Assembly: GCA_944989445.1 (NCBI GenBank)
Contig: CALYLW010000341.1
Location: 400,246-464,245, forward strand
From: Ampullaceana balthica
Lineage: Eukaryota; Mollusca; Gastropoda; Lymnaeidae
Reading direction: 5' to 3'
DNA: 64,000 nt
The position numbers and the translations under genes were made by a program. The stretch's first letter is position 1. Each line of letters starts with the position of its first letter. The notes under the pieces are model-generated. The model had not been told where the DNA came from. It was given only the letters and a program-made list of their open reading frames with translations, and ran no database searches. This document shows positions 43,285 to 55,260 of the stretch, piece after piece.

Positions 43285-44262
43285 CGAACACAATTGTTTG
43301 TTTACTCGGACCTTGTTGAACTACACAATTGTTTGTTTACTCGGACCTTGTTCAACTACACAATTGTTTGTTTACTCGGACCTTGTTGAACTACACAATT
43401 GTTTGTTTACTCGGACCTTGTTCAACTACACAATTGTTTGTTTACTCGGACCTTATTGAACTACACAATTGTTTGTTTACTCGGACCTTGTTCAACTACA
43501 CAATTGTTTGTTTACTCGGACCTTGTTCAACTACACAATTGTTTGTTTACTCGGACCTTGTTCAACTACACAATTGTTTGTTTACTCGGACCTTGTTGAA
43601 CTACACAATTGTTTGTTTACTCGGACCTTGTTGAACTACACAATTGTTTGTTTACTCGGACCTTGTTGAACTACACAATTGTTTGTTTACTCGGACCTTG
43701 TTCAACTACACAATTGTTTGTTTACTCGGACCTTGTTCAACTACACAATTGTTTGTTTACTCGGACCTTGTTCAACTACACAATTGTTTGTTTACTCGGA
43801 CCTTGTTCAATTACACAATTGTTTGTTTACTAGGACCTTGTTCAACTACACAATTGTTTGTTTACTCGGACCTTGTTCAACTACACAATTGTTTGTTTAC
43901 TCGGACCTTGTTCAACTACACAATTGTTTGTTTACTCGGACCTTGTTAATACACAATTGTTTGTTTACTGGACCTTGTTCAACTACACAATTGTTTGTTT
44001 ACTCGGACCTTGTTCAACTACACAATTGTTTGTTTACTCGGACCTTGTTCAACTACACAATTGTTTGTTTACTCGGACCTTGTTGAACTACACAATTGTT
44101 TGTTTACTCGGACCTTGTTCAACTACACAATTGTTTGTTTACTCGGACCTTGTTCAACTACACAATTGTTTGTTTACTCGGACCTTGTTCAACTACACAA
44201 TTGTTTGTTTACTCGGACCTTGTTCAACTACACAATTGTTTGTTTACTAGGACCTTGTTGAA
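43285..44262 (+). repeat. Minisatellite, 35-bp unit, ~28 copies
   Basis: The unit contains TTGTTTGTTTACTCGGACCT then TGTT(C/G)AACTACACAA. A C/G difference alternates between units in local patterns, and two units near 43950 carry small deletions. Because the unit has no stop in the + frames, overlapping frames stay open for up to 135 codons. They are not genes. Confidence 0.93.
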
Positions 44263-44764
44263 CTAAAACGGGAGGGGGTGCGTGCGGTGAATTAAGGCGA
44301 ACAGTGTGGACAGTGCACTTGTGTTGAACTAAGAAGACAGTGGACTTTGTTTATGCATTAGTTCCGCCAAGTAATGTTTCACTACCAGCTGGCGCCAGTG
44401 TGTTCTTTGCTGGCGGACTTGTTGGTTGTGGTACCGGGCCTGTATCGGATAGATTTTATTATTTGACAAAGTCTAATCACAATTTTTTTCTTCTAATTGG
44501 TGATAGTAAACTTCAATCTTTTTAAATATATTCACAAGTTTGTAGAGATGCTTAAGTAAAATTTTAAAATTAACGAACTGTTTCTGATGGGGGAAAATCA
44601 TTAGACTGTGTGAGGTGGTCTCTCATATCTAATGTATTTAAAATCAACTTCCATTTCGCGATTCGACAACGACCCAGGGACCATCCGTTTTAGAATCTCT
44701 TACTCTTAGTAAAATGACGACATTCTTACTATAAAATGGGCAGAAAATGAAGCATCTGGACTTC
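44263..44764. other. Spacer between two arrays
   Basis: No coding signal is seen. The frame at 44340-44525 is short and lacks a domain. Confidence 0.35.
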
Positions 44765-46700
44765 ACATCTCTCTAACATCTAACTGCCACATTCTCTCTA
44801 ACGTTTAACTGCCACATTCTCTCTAACATTTAACTGCCACATTCTCTCTAACGTCTAACTGCCACATTCTCTCTAACATCTAACTGTCACATTCTCTCTA
44901 ACATCTAACTGCCACATTCTCTCTAACGTCTAACTGCCACATTCTCTCTAACGTCTAACTGCCACATTCTCTCTAACATCTAACTGTCACATTCTCTCTA
45001 ACGTCTAACTGCCACATTCTCTCTAACGTCTAACTGCCACATTCTCTCTAACGTCTAACTGCCACATTCTCTCTAACATCTAACTGTCACATTCTCTCTA
45101 ACGTCTAACTGCCACATTCTCTCTAACGTTTAACTGCCACATTCTCTCTAACGTCTAACTGCCACATTCTCTCTAACGTCTAACTGCCACATTCTCTCTA
45201 ACGTCTAACTGCCACATTCTCTCTAACGTCTAACTGCCACATTCTCTCTAACGTTTAACTGCCACATTCTCTCTAACGTCTAACTGCCACATTCTCTCTA
45301 ACGTCTAACTGCCACATTCTCTCTAACGTCTAACTGCCACATTCTCTCTAACGTCTAACTGTCACATTCTCTCTAACGTCTAACTGCCACATTCTCTCTA
45401 ACGTCTAACTGCCACATTCTCTCTAACGTCTAACTGCCACATTCTCTCTAACGTCTAACTGCCACATTCTCTCTAACGTCTAACTGCCACATTCTCTCTA
45501 ACGTCTAACTGCCACATTCTCTCTAACGTCTAACTGCCACATTCTCTCTAACGTCTAACTGCCACATTCTCTCTAACGTCTAACTGCCACATTCTCTCTA
45601 ACGTCTAACTGCCACATTCTCTCTAACGTCTAACTGCCACATTCTCTCTAACGTCTAACTGCCACATTCTCTCTAACGTCTAACTGCCACATTCTCTCTA
45701 ACGTCTAACTGCCACATTCTCTCTAACGTCTAACTGCCACATTCTCTCTAACGTTTAACTGCCACATTCTCTCTAACGTTTAACTGCCACATTCTCTCTA
45801 ACGTCTAACTGCCACATTCTCTCTAACGTCTAACTGCCACATTCTCTCTAACGTCTAACTGCCACATTCTCTCTAACGTCTAACTGCCACATTCTCTCTA
45901 ACGTCTAACTGCCACATTCTCTCTAACGTCTAACTGCCACATTCTCTCTAACGTCTAACTGCCACATTCTCTCTAACGTCTAACTGCCACATTCTCTCTA
46001 ACGTCTAACTGTCACATTCTCTCTAACGTCTAACTGCCACATTCTCTCTAACGTCTAACTGCCACATTCTCTCTAACGTCTAACTGCCACATTCTCTCTA
46101 ACGTCTAACTGCCACATTCTCTCTAACGTTTAACTGCCACATTCTCTCTAACGTCTAACTGCCACATTCTCTCTAACGTTTAACTGCCACATTCTCTCTA
46201 ACGTCTAACTGCCACATTCTCTCTAACGTTTAACTGCCACATTCTCTCTAACGTCTAACTGCCACATTCTCTCTAACGTTTAACTGCCACATTCTCTCTA
46301 ACGTCTAACTGCCACATTCTCTCTAACGTCTAACTGCCACATTCTCTCTAACGTTTAACTGCCACATTCTCTCTAACGTTTAACTGCCACATTCTCTCTA
46401 ACGTCTAACTGCCACATTCTCTCTAACGTTTAACTGCCACATTCTCTCTAACGTCTAACTGCCACATTCTCTCTAACGTCTAACTGCCACATTCTCTCTA
46501 ACGTCTAACTGCCACATTCTCTCTAACGTCTAACTGCCACATTCTCTCTAACGTCTAACTGCCACATTCTCTCTAACGTCTAACTGCCACATTCTCTCTA
46601 ACGTTCTAACTGCCACATTCTCTCTAACGTCTAACTGCCACATTCTCTCTAACGTTTAACTGCCACATTCTCTCTGGCGTCTAACTGCCACATTCTCTCC
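44765..46700 (+). repeat. Minisatellite, 25-bp unit, ~77 copies
   Basis: The unit is ACATTCTCTCTAACGTCTAA then CTGCC. Variants acatc, acgtt and ctgtc are concentrated at the 5' end, and acgtt clusters toward the 3' end, while the middle is nearly uniform. That suggests recent expansion from the centre. Confidence 0.95.
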
Positions 46701-46809
46701 CCAGTGGTCAACTTTCAGTGTCACGTGGTAACAGTCGTTCTCGCTAGTGGACATTCAGTCTCAGTACTCAGCATTCAATGCCACGTATCAAATTTCATGA
46801 ACATTCGCG

Positions 46810-47100
46810 ACTTATCAACATGCAATCTCACCTATCAACATTCACTCTCACCTATCAATATTCACTCACATCTATCAACATTCACTTTCCCAACTATCAA
46901 CATTCACTCCCATCTATCAACATTCACTCCCACCTATCAACATTCACTCCCATCTATCAACATTCACTCCCATCTATCAACATTCACTCCCATCTATCAA
47001 CATTCACTCCCATCTATCAACATTCACTCCCATCTATCAACATTCACTCCCATCTATCAACACTCACTCCCATCTATCAACATTCACTCTCACCTATCAG
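46810..47100 (+). repeat. Minisatellite, 20-bp unit, ~14 copies
   Basis: The unit is CATCTATCAACATTCACTCC with c/t changes at a few positions. His/Ser/Thr-rich frames across it arise from the repeat. Confidence 0.9.
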
Positions 47101-47103
47101 CAT

Positions 47104-47263
47104 TAATGTTCCCTCTAAGGTTTGTTGGTCTTTGTGCAAAGTACACAAAACATCACACACAGCATCAATTGTTTGTGTAATATTTTTAAAAATTTACTCC
47201 GTGGTAGTTCTAAATTGTTGCGCGGCATCTGTTAGATATCTGCGCAGCTGAAAGGGAACATGT
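47104..47263. mobile_element. MITE with ATGTTCCCTCTAAG ends
   Basis: The left end 'atgttccctctaagg' and right end 'aaagggaacatg' are inverted. Inside, 'tgcgcggc' and 'gcgcagct' recur as in the copies at 57388 and 59653. The ends resemble those of Zaphod-like hAT MITEs, by recall only. Confidence 0.55.
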
Positions 47264-47562
47264 ATGAACATTGACACCACGTATCAGCATTCAGTTGGTG
47301 TGAGACCAGCTGGTAGTTTAACTGAAGACACCTTTTCTTTTCTTATTTAAAAAAAAATATGGCTCCCTGTTGTAAATAACCGACTAAAAGAACCCCGGTA
47401 TGGTCACCTTGAAAGCACTCTCTCCCCTGCCCCCATATCAGTTATGAGAAACAATAAAGCGGCAATGATATATGACGGCCCCCTCCCCCCTGGTGGCAAC
47501 AGTGCCTCGCCACGCCATCCCGAGCCGGCACAGTCCGACCACAGCACTTACCTGAGGACCTG

Positions 47563-47750
47563 TATAAAGCAATCTTAGGCCAACACTTCCTTTAGTCAGA
47601 CGCCTGTGGAACTATTGTCATCTCATCACGTCTCTCTCTCCCACCAGAACCCTGCCGTCCACATTGGGCAGTTCTGAAATCATGAGCACATTCGTATGAA
47701 ACTGTTGGATTATTTCTGAAATTGTTTTCTGTATTTTGTTGTATCAGAAG
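47563..47750 (+). promoter_or_regulatory. Candidate promoter and first exon of an unseen gene
   Basis: TATAAA (47563-47568) is followed about 30 bp later by an initiator-like 'tttagtcagacg', then a stretch with only tiny frames, and GAAG|GTAAGT at 47751, a consensus donor. The layout is the same as the non-coding first exons of genes A and B, but the sequence is not related and I found no downstream exon. It is a weak candidate. Confidence 0.3.
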
Positions 47751-49224
47751 GTAAGTAGTTGCCTTCCATAAAAAAAAATGTTTTCACGATTGGGTTGTGA
47801 CGATAATAGCGACTACAATCAGAATGATGCCATGAGTATTTGGAGATTTGTTACCTCAGTTACCGTACTTTATCGAAACAAATCGGAATTTTTAGTTAAA
47901 AGAAAAGTGTATCTATGAGTTTGTTTAAAAATAAAAAGACCACATTTAAAACCGAACTTGTAAAAGAGGGAGAAGAGAGTGAATAAGCCTGAAAGAGAAA
48001 GAGAAATGAAGCGATATTTAGAAGATCCATGAACATCGAGCATAAAAATTCACCTTAAGTTTGAAATGTTAGGTATGCACACCATGTCGTCTACTAAAGT
48101 GTGCAATAACTCGGACAATTTATGAGTGATTTATTAAAAGTTTTAATTTCCTGCTTTTCTTATCAATTATTGTTCTCGCATCCTCTTGAGCGGTTTGACT
48201 TTCTTGCTTGTCGCATTTTAAAACTTGTAGCCTTCGTTCTAACCAAGCTCGATAATCAAGCATACTTAGGAAATATCTCATCAACGATAATCAAGCATAC
48301 CTTTAAAACGTTTCGTCAACGTGATAACCAAGCATACTTTTAAAATATTTCATCAACTTGATAATCAAGCATATCTTTAAAATATTTCAGCAACTTGAAA
48401 ATCAAGGATGCCTTTAAAAACAACTTGATAATGAAACACAACTGTAGAATATTGCATCGAATATTTTGTCGTATGTTTGGAAGCTAACGTGATGTCAGCG
48501 TTTTGTGCAGTCAAATGATTTGGTGCAGAACGAACAGAAACATCTGCAACGACCTCTAACGGAACACAGAGACTCGTTATTGTACAATCATGTGCACAGT
48601 AATTGTTAGTTTGGCGGAATTTAGGCTCTTTATTTAAACTTACACAACCATGTACACATTAATAGTTGGGTTGGTAAATTTAGGTTCAAATGAAAACTAA
48701 GACTCACTATCTAAACAAACGTGTACAAATCACACGTTCTGTTGGAAAACCAATGCTCTGAATCCAAACAATCGTGTACAACCTTGTTGGTTTAGTTGTG
48801 GTTGTTTCCACAGAAAGGAGTCACGTGATGGCTTCGAAAAGGAAGCGTACTTTACCGAGCAGATGTACCACCAATTTAAAAATTGGTTAATTTTTCATGA
48901 TAAAAGCCTTCTAGTTCAATGGGCATAATCATGAACCAAGCGTTCAAATCTGTACACTTTCAACTCTATTCTGTGTGGAAATGGATGGGAGTTGGCGATG
49001 GCACAAATGGCTATTTTTGGAGCGACTTTTTTTGTTGTTGAAATGTAGCTATAAATGTCTTCAGTAAGGTCACGGAAGTATAGCTGGGTCACGCTGTCAA
49101 TGGGTGGAGATATTTCGTTAAATGTCTGCCGCTCTGTGGACTATTATCCCAGTTTTAAACTATGAGGTTAGTTAGGAACTTAACTTACTGAGTTCATTGC
49201 AGGACTACTGACATATATTTTGAT
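47751..49224. other. No supported gene; small direct repeats
   Basis: Around 48235-48430 a ~42-bp motif with 'gataatcaagcata' and 'tttaaaatatttca' occurs about five times, imperfectly. Later stretches repeat 'acaatcgtgtac' type text. No coding region can be supported. Confidence 0.4.
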
Positions 49225-49690
49225 CCTAAATGGTCTTTGGCCAAATCGCATGGCTGAATTGATGGCAAATATTGTAATTCCAGAACGGTTCTTGGCCAAA
49301 TCGCATAGCAGAATTGCTGGCAAGTATTGTAATTCTAGAACGGTTCTTGGCCAAATCGGATAGCAAAATTGCTGGCAAATATTGTAATTCTAGAATGGTT
49401 CTTGGCCAAATCGCATAGCAGAATTGATGGCATATATTGTAATTCTTGAAGGATACTTGCCGAAGTCTCTTGGCAGAATTACTGACATAAATTGTAATTA
49501 TTGAAGGATACTTGGCGAAATCTCTTGGCAGAATTACTGATATATATTGTGATTCTGGAAAGATACCTGGCCACATTTTATCGAAGAATTACAGGCATAT
49601 ATTGAAATTCTTGAAGATTCTCAAACGTCATGCCAGAATTACTGGCAAATATTGTAATTCTCGGCGAATACTTGGCCAAAATATCATGGT
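49225..49690 (+). repeat. Minisatellite, ~55-bp unit, ~8 diverged copies
   Basis: The unit contains TTCTTGGCCAAATCGCATAG, CAGAATTGCTGGCAAATATT and GTAATTCTAGAACGG. Copies diverge toward the 3' end. The minus-strand 116-codon frame is a product of the array. Confidence 0.85.
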
Positions 49691-50249
49691 ACCATTAAAC
49701 CGATTGCATGAAACGACATCGTGCCGAGACTCTTCCGGGAACTTATCTACAACCAAAGGAGCTCTGCCCCTACATGTTAACCAGGCGTAATTGGCTCACT
49801 GATATGTCGTACAGAACTGGAACTGTTAGAGAGAGAGATAACTTAGAAGTCTTTCCCCGTAACACGGTTTGCGTGTTCCCGTGGGCGTGGGAGGGGTGAG
49901 GTAGAACGTGACAAAACCTGCGTCACGAACCGTGAAACGTGATCCAACTGTGACTCGCGGCTTGAGCCATTCCCTGCGAACAACGCGTCATAATTTAAAT
50001 ACCGGTCAACACTGGTGTTACGTAGTATGGTGTTTGCCAGGCTATTAGTTATTATCTGATGTTACCTAATACTGACATCCACAGGGCCATTATCTAACAA
50101 TATTTCTAAATGATGAGTTACTTAGATTTAACTTAATATTAATGCACGGAGAAGTGTCTTTTTCATGGTTGTCCTTGTTTTAAAATTTTAATCATAGTTT
50201 TTTTTTATCCCCTAAACTAAACTAAATACATATTCTGAAGGCCCCGAGA
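49691..50249. other. Unique sequence, nothing recognised
   Basis: No domain-bearing frame or repeat was found. Confidence 0.35.
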
Positions 50250-50795
50250 CTAGTCTCTTAAGGCCTTGGCTAATACCTGGGCAACCTGCTCCATCTGCTG
50301 AGCAGTGCCATACAACATTTTCTTAACGTGGGACTCTTTTGCCTCCCTAACCTCCCCGGCTATGTCTAGCGCGGGACATGACGTCAGCAGGTGTAAGAGT
50401 GTCTCAGACGCTAGGCTACAATGACGGCAGTTCGAGTCCCTGTTGTGGTCTAGCCTGTTAAAGTACGAGTTGTTTGGGCAGTGCTCTGTTCTCATCTGAG
50501 TCACTAAACTCTGGTGTTTGCGACTCAGGTTGCACCACTGGTCTGTGCAACTTGGCCTGGGCATGTTAGCGAAAACCCTTCTGGCAGTCGTGTTGTCAGC
50601 CCACTCCTGGTACCACTTGTTCCTGAAGTGGTCCATTAGCCAGGTTTTAGCCCCGAGATAAGTGTCCGGGACGTCTGGTAGGGCTGGGCCACCCCTGCTT
50701 TTGCCAGGGAGTCTGCATTTTCATTGCCGTCAACATTCACATGGCTCAGGATCCACTGCACTGTCACCTTACCCCCAAGTATTTCAAGCTAACTC
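50250..50795 (-). pseudogene. LINE ORF2 C-terminus with RNase H end
   Basis: On the minus strand the part nearest 50795 reads WILSHVNVDGNENADSLAKA, the C-terminal RNase H motif of I/Jockey-type LINEs (GHxGxxGNExADxLAK). After a frame change the 128-residue frame 50250-50636 follows with LVTQMRTEHCPNNSYFNRL and CRHCSLASETLLHLLTSCPA, the conserved tail with its CCHC-like finger. It ends at a stop at 50250. The copy is truncated and frameshifted. It is a different LINE lineage from the one at 11950. Confidence 0.8.
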
Positions 50796-52959
50796 CCCTA
50801 ATAAACTTTCGAAATGTTTGTCTAAAGAGTCGATTGGGTCAGTTTGAATATCTGCGTTATTTTGATTTTTTTTAAACGCAATTTCCCATAGGAAAAATTG
50901 CGTTTATATATTTGAAATGTCTACCGCTTGATCCTGCAACTCCTCCTTAACCATACCAGATAGAGGGTTCTGGTCTTTTGCAAATATGTTAAGGAGGTCT
51001 CAATGATGCGCAAAGGCAAACAAAAAAAAATACCGAAAGGTTTACTGGATTTCCTGGAAAATAAAAAGAAACCCGAAAAAATATCAGTATTTTGTCAATT
51101 TCTTGCCAACCATAACAGCTATCGGGTTGAAACCAACGCCAAACGATAGCTAATCATATTTAGAACAATACTAGGGAAAGAATTTTTGAAAAATCTCTTT
51201 TCGTTCGACTCCCGTAATTTTAGCAGCAATTGTTTTGTTTACTTTCATGATTATTGATTTGAAATGACTTTTAATGTAATCTAGAATGATAGTTAATGGG
51301 GTTTTCCCGCTTTGTGAATGCTTATGTTAGACTGTTGTGTGGTGCGCATTATATTGACACAGTATTGGTGTGGTGTAGCGTGAGGGGATATGACGTCACA
51401 TTGTGTTTACTTTCAGAATTACTGATTTGAAATGACTTTTAATGTAATCTAGAATGATTTCCCTTGAATAAAAAAAAAGGAAATTCTTTGTTGGAAATTG
51501 CGTTTAAATACTCATTCGAGTTTTTATGACTTGTTTTATTATTGACCAGTTGTAACTATGATCTTTGACTATGGTCAACTCAATGTGTATGTGTGAAATT
51601 TGTTAAAATTCAATCTCGTAGGAAGCTGATCTATAGGGGTCCTAGTCGCCGCTCGGTAACATTTGCCTCTTATTACAATGAGTAACGTTTTTTTGGCGGC
51701 ATACAGAGTTTTTGTTTTCTGGGTAGGGTTGCCAAACATTTCCCTCGCCCCGTGTGCCCCGAACCCTAGCTACGCCCCTGGTCATATCTCATTAAATTTT
51801 GATTTTTCATTATTTCTGGGAACGATAGTTGGAATGAAATATGGGTTACAATGTAAAATCTATTTTTAGTTAATACCTATTTCTCCGGGACTGTATGGAC
51901 CAATTCCTTTGACATTCTTGCTATGTTCCTGAAACCGGTTTGATGGCGAACAGTGAAGTCCATTATACACCTGTTGGTGGTTTTGAATACACATTTATAA
52001 AATAACGTCATCTACCGAGTGAACCTATCTTAATTTTAACTCTGCGTCGCTTCTACAGTCAGACTGATATTTAGTTCTTCTGTAGTGGGTAAGACTTACA
52101 GTATAGAGAGCAATACCATGAGTCTATTGGTAGCCTGGTCCATTGAATCATACCTAAAGAGGGGGGGGGTAAATGAACCATTCGTGCATGGATTCTTCCA
52201 TTTCAATTCTAAGCCAGGAGATACGCGAAGGTTAAGTGAGTGTAGTGGAATTTTTTTTTCCAAATTTAGCGTCGTGTCCTTGAGGTTATGGGACCTTTTG
52301 GCTATGAGACCTTGTAGCTCTAATCGGGACCAACTCGTTTGTGTGGGTCAGTGTCGGGGCTGTGCAGTTCTCTTATTGGTATGTGCGCCCGTAATGAGCA
52401 GTGATGAATTAACGCCAAGGCCATCGGGCCGCGTGCCCTTTCAAGTCCGCCGTCTAAGAGATCACATCGACTAAAAAGAGCCCAAGCCTAATTGGGGCCC
52501 TACGACTGAGATTCATGAATTTTTACAATCCCCCTACACCCCTTTTTTCAAATAACATCACTTCCGCTTCGATAACTTCGCTATGCATCATGAATTTCCG
52601 CCTCCCCTACCATAGCTTATTATATTTTAGTTGCAACGATTGGATTTTCCCCCTCCAATAATTCACTATATGAAGGGTATTAGCTAATCGTCTCTTTGTT
52701 GTTGTTGTTTGTTTTTTTTTGGGGGGGGATATTAAAATAAGTAAAATGTAAAAAAGAATCTTTTTTTAAAAGGACACGCTTTTATTTACAAACATTTACA
52801 GACTGAAACGCGCTGATCTCCCCTGCCCTTGATGTAAACACGGGAATTTGGTAAACGAAGGCTGGAGTGAAACCAGTGTGCCTTGGAGGTCAACTCTAGC
52901 AGACGACTATACATTCTAAATAGTGATAAATAGAGATAAACTAAAAATTGATTAATTTA
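50796..52959. other. Intergenic stretch, no gene supported
   Basis: Two similar segments (about 51240-51300 and 51410-51480, both with 'gatttgaaatgacttttaat') form an old direct repeat. The 129-codon frame at 52085-52474 has no domain. Around 52785-52870 the text resembles the Helitron-associated block at 3001-3080. Confidence 0.4.
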
Positions 52960-53090
52960 ATTACGGTACATTCGATCGATCTGAAATTTTTATACAATGC
53001 ATTGTCATCCAAGATCTATCTGTGGTAAAATTTTGAGATCTCTAGGACCATCAGAAGTGGTTTAATTTTACGTTTCAAGATTTGAAGGAA
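52960..53090 (+). repeat. 150-bp dispersed module, copy 5
   Basis: It is nearly identical to the modules at 3163, 3555, 40785 and 40985 up to 'ggtttaattttacg', after which it diverges. Confidence 0.7.
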
Positions 53091-53869
53091 GGATGGATGG
53101 ATACAACATACAAACAGTGTGACTTAAATAAATGCGTGTAAAAAATGAAAATTCGACGCGAAAATTTATCTATTTTGTATGAGTCTTAATTTTTACTTTA
53201 TATTTATTTATTTCAATTACCATTCGCAATCTTGCGATTTTGAGATGTGTAGCATTATTATGGGACGACGTTATATTAGTGTGAACATTCCAGGGCAGCA
53301 AGCTGTGCCACCACAATATGATATAGGATATGTGATATGTCGAGCTAATTAAACATGTATTCACTGTTTTTAGGATAGCTAGTGTGTGCATGATGCATCT
53401 TGAGAACTTGTAGTATATTGTAATTGTCGCTTTTAAAGGCCGATGTATGTTTTGAATTAGCCCTTGGAACGCCCACGTGTGCGATCACGTGCTGGCACTT
53501 TGTTAACAGTTCTGCTCCACTTATCTTCTTATGTTCAGGTTATCGAACTCTTAGCGGCAGGTTTTTCTGTGCCAGTTAATGTTCTTCACCTGGGACAGAA
53601 TGCGAATCAACTGAAGGTCAAATTACAAATACACCCTTTTTTTTTAAAGTTATTTTTCTTGAATAGTTTTTTAACATACTTTTTGTTTAGTTAATATTTT
53701 GAGTCTATTTGGGTTATTTTATGAGTTTGGTGTGGAGAATTATTTAGTTGTCGGTGTAAATTTGGAGAATTAGACTTGGGGGAGGGGGGTTGGCATAGGT
53801 ATATACAAATGTGGAGATCTAGACTTTAAGGAATAACGTATTAGTCTGAAAATGTATCTGAGATGGAGT
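53091..53869. other. Unique sequence upstream of the 83-bp array
   Basis: No supported gene. The short frame at 53464-53694 ends in a T-rich tract and has no domain. Confidence 0.35.
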
Positions 53870-55260
53870 AGCTGTGCAGGTGTCAAAAGCTGAGTTGGTA
53901 TAGATGTGATGGTGTATATTGTGATCGTATTGATTATTGTTAGATGGAGTAGCTGTGCAGAGTCAATAGCTGTAGTGGTATAGATGTGATGGTGTATATG
54001 TGATCGTATTGATAATTTATCTGAGATGGAGTAGCTGTGCAGGTGTCAAAAGCTGTGGTGGTATAGATGTGATGGTGTATATGTGATCGTATTGATAACT
54101 TATCTGAGATGAGTAGCTGTGCAGGTGTCAAATAGCTGTAGTGGTATAGATGTGATGGTGTATATGTGTGATCGTATTGATAATTTATCTGAGATGGAGT
54201 AGCTGTGCAGGTGTCAAAAGCTGTGGTGGTATAGATGTGATGGTGTATATGTGATCGTATTGATGTATTTATCTGAGATGGAGTAGCTGTGCAGGTGTCA
54301 AATAGCTGTGGTGGTATAGATGTGATGGTGTATGTGTGATCGTATTGATGTAATTTATCCGAGATGGAGTAGCTGTGCAGGTGTCAATAGCTGTAGTGGT
54401 ATAGATGTGATGGTGTATATGTGATCGTATTGATAATTTATCTGAGATGGAGTAGCTGTGCAGGTGTCAAAAGCTGTGGTGGTATAGATGTGATGGTGTA
54501 TATGTGATCGTATTGATAATTTATCTGAGATGGAGTAGCTGTGCAGGTGTCAAATAGCTATGGTGGTATATATGTGATGGTGTATATGTGATCGTATTGA
54601 TAATTTATCTGAGATGGAGTAGCTGTGCAGGTGTCAAAGCTGTGGTGGTATAGATGTGATGTTGTATATGTGATCGTATTGATAATTTATCTGAGATGGA
54701 GTAGCTGTGCAGGTGTCAAAAGCTGTGGTGGTATAGATGTGATGGTGTATATGTGATCGTATTGATAATTTATCTGAGATGGAGTAGCTGTGCAGGTGTC
54801 AAAAGCTGTGGTGGTATAGATTTGATGGTGTATATGTGATCGTATTGATAATTTATCTGAGATGGAGTAGCTGTGCAGGTGTCAAAAGCTGTGGTGGTAT
54901 AGATGTGATGGTGTATATGTGATCGTATTGATAATTTATCTGAGATGGAGTAGCTGTGCAGGTGTCAAAAGCTGTGGTGGTATAGATGTGATGGTGTATA
55001 TGTGATCGTATTGATAATTTATCTGAGATGGAGTAGCTGTGCAGGTGTCAAAAGCTGTGGTGGTATAGATTTGATGGTGTATATGTGATCGTATTGATAA
55101 TTTATCTGAGATGGAGTAGCTGTGCATGTGTCAAAATCTGTGGTGGTATAGATGTGATGGTGTATATGTGATCGTAATGATAACTTATCTGAGATGGAGT
55201 AGCTGTGCAGGTGTCAAAAGCTGTGGTGGTATAGATGTGATGGTGTATGTGTGATCGTAT
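53870..55260 (+). repeat. Minisatellite, ~83-bp unit, ~17 copies
   Basis: The unit contains ATCTGAGATGGAGTAGCTGT, GCAGGTGTCAAAAGCTGTGG and TGTATATGTGATCGTATTGA. Small indels vary unit length, mostly in the first third, and later units are nearly uniform. Confidence 0.93.

Noticed and set aside
43265..44261. Many overlapping 60-135 codon frames rich in NCLFTRTL
   Set aside because: They are all frames of the 35-bp repeat, which lacks stops. 35 is not a multiple of three, so no single frame repeats the same peptide each unit.
46704..47251. Two overlapping His/Ser/Thr-rich frames of about 157 codons
   Set aside because: They arise from the 20-bp array, in two frames at once, and run into a MITE.
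49226..49576. 116-codon minus-strand frame
   Set aside because: It follows the 55-bp array and has no domain.
52085..52474. 129-codon + frame
   Set aside because: No domain, signal peptide or paralogue, and the local composition is not different from the flanks.
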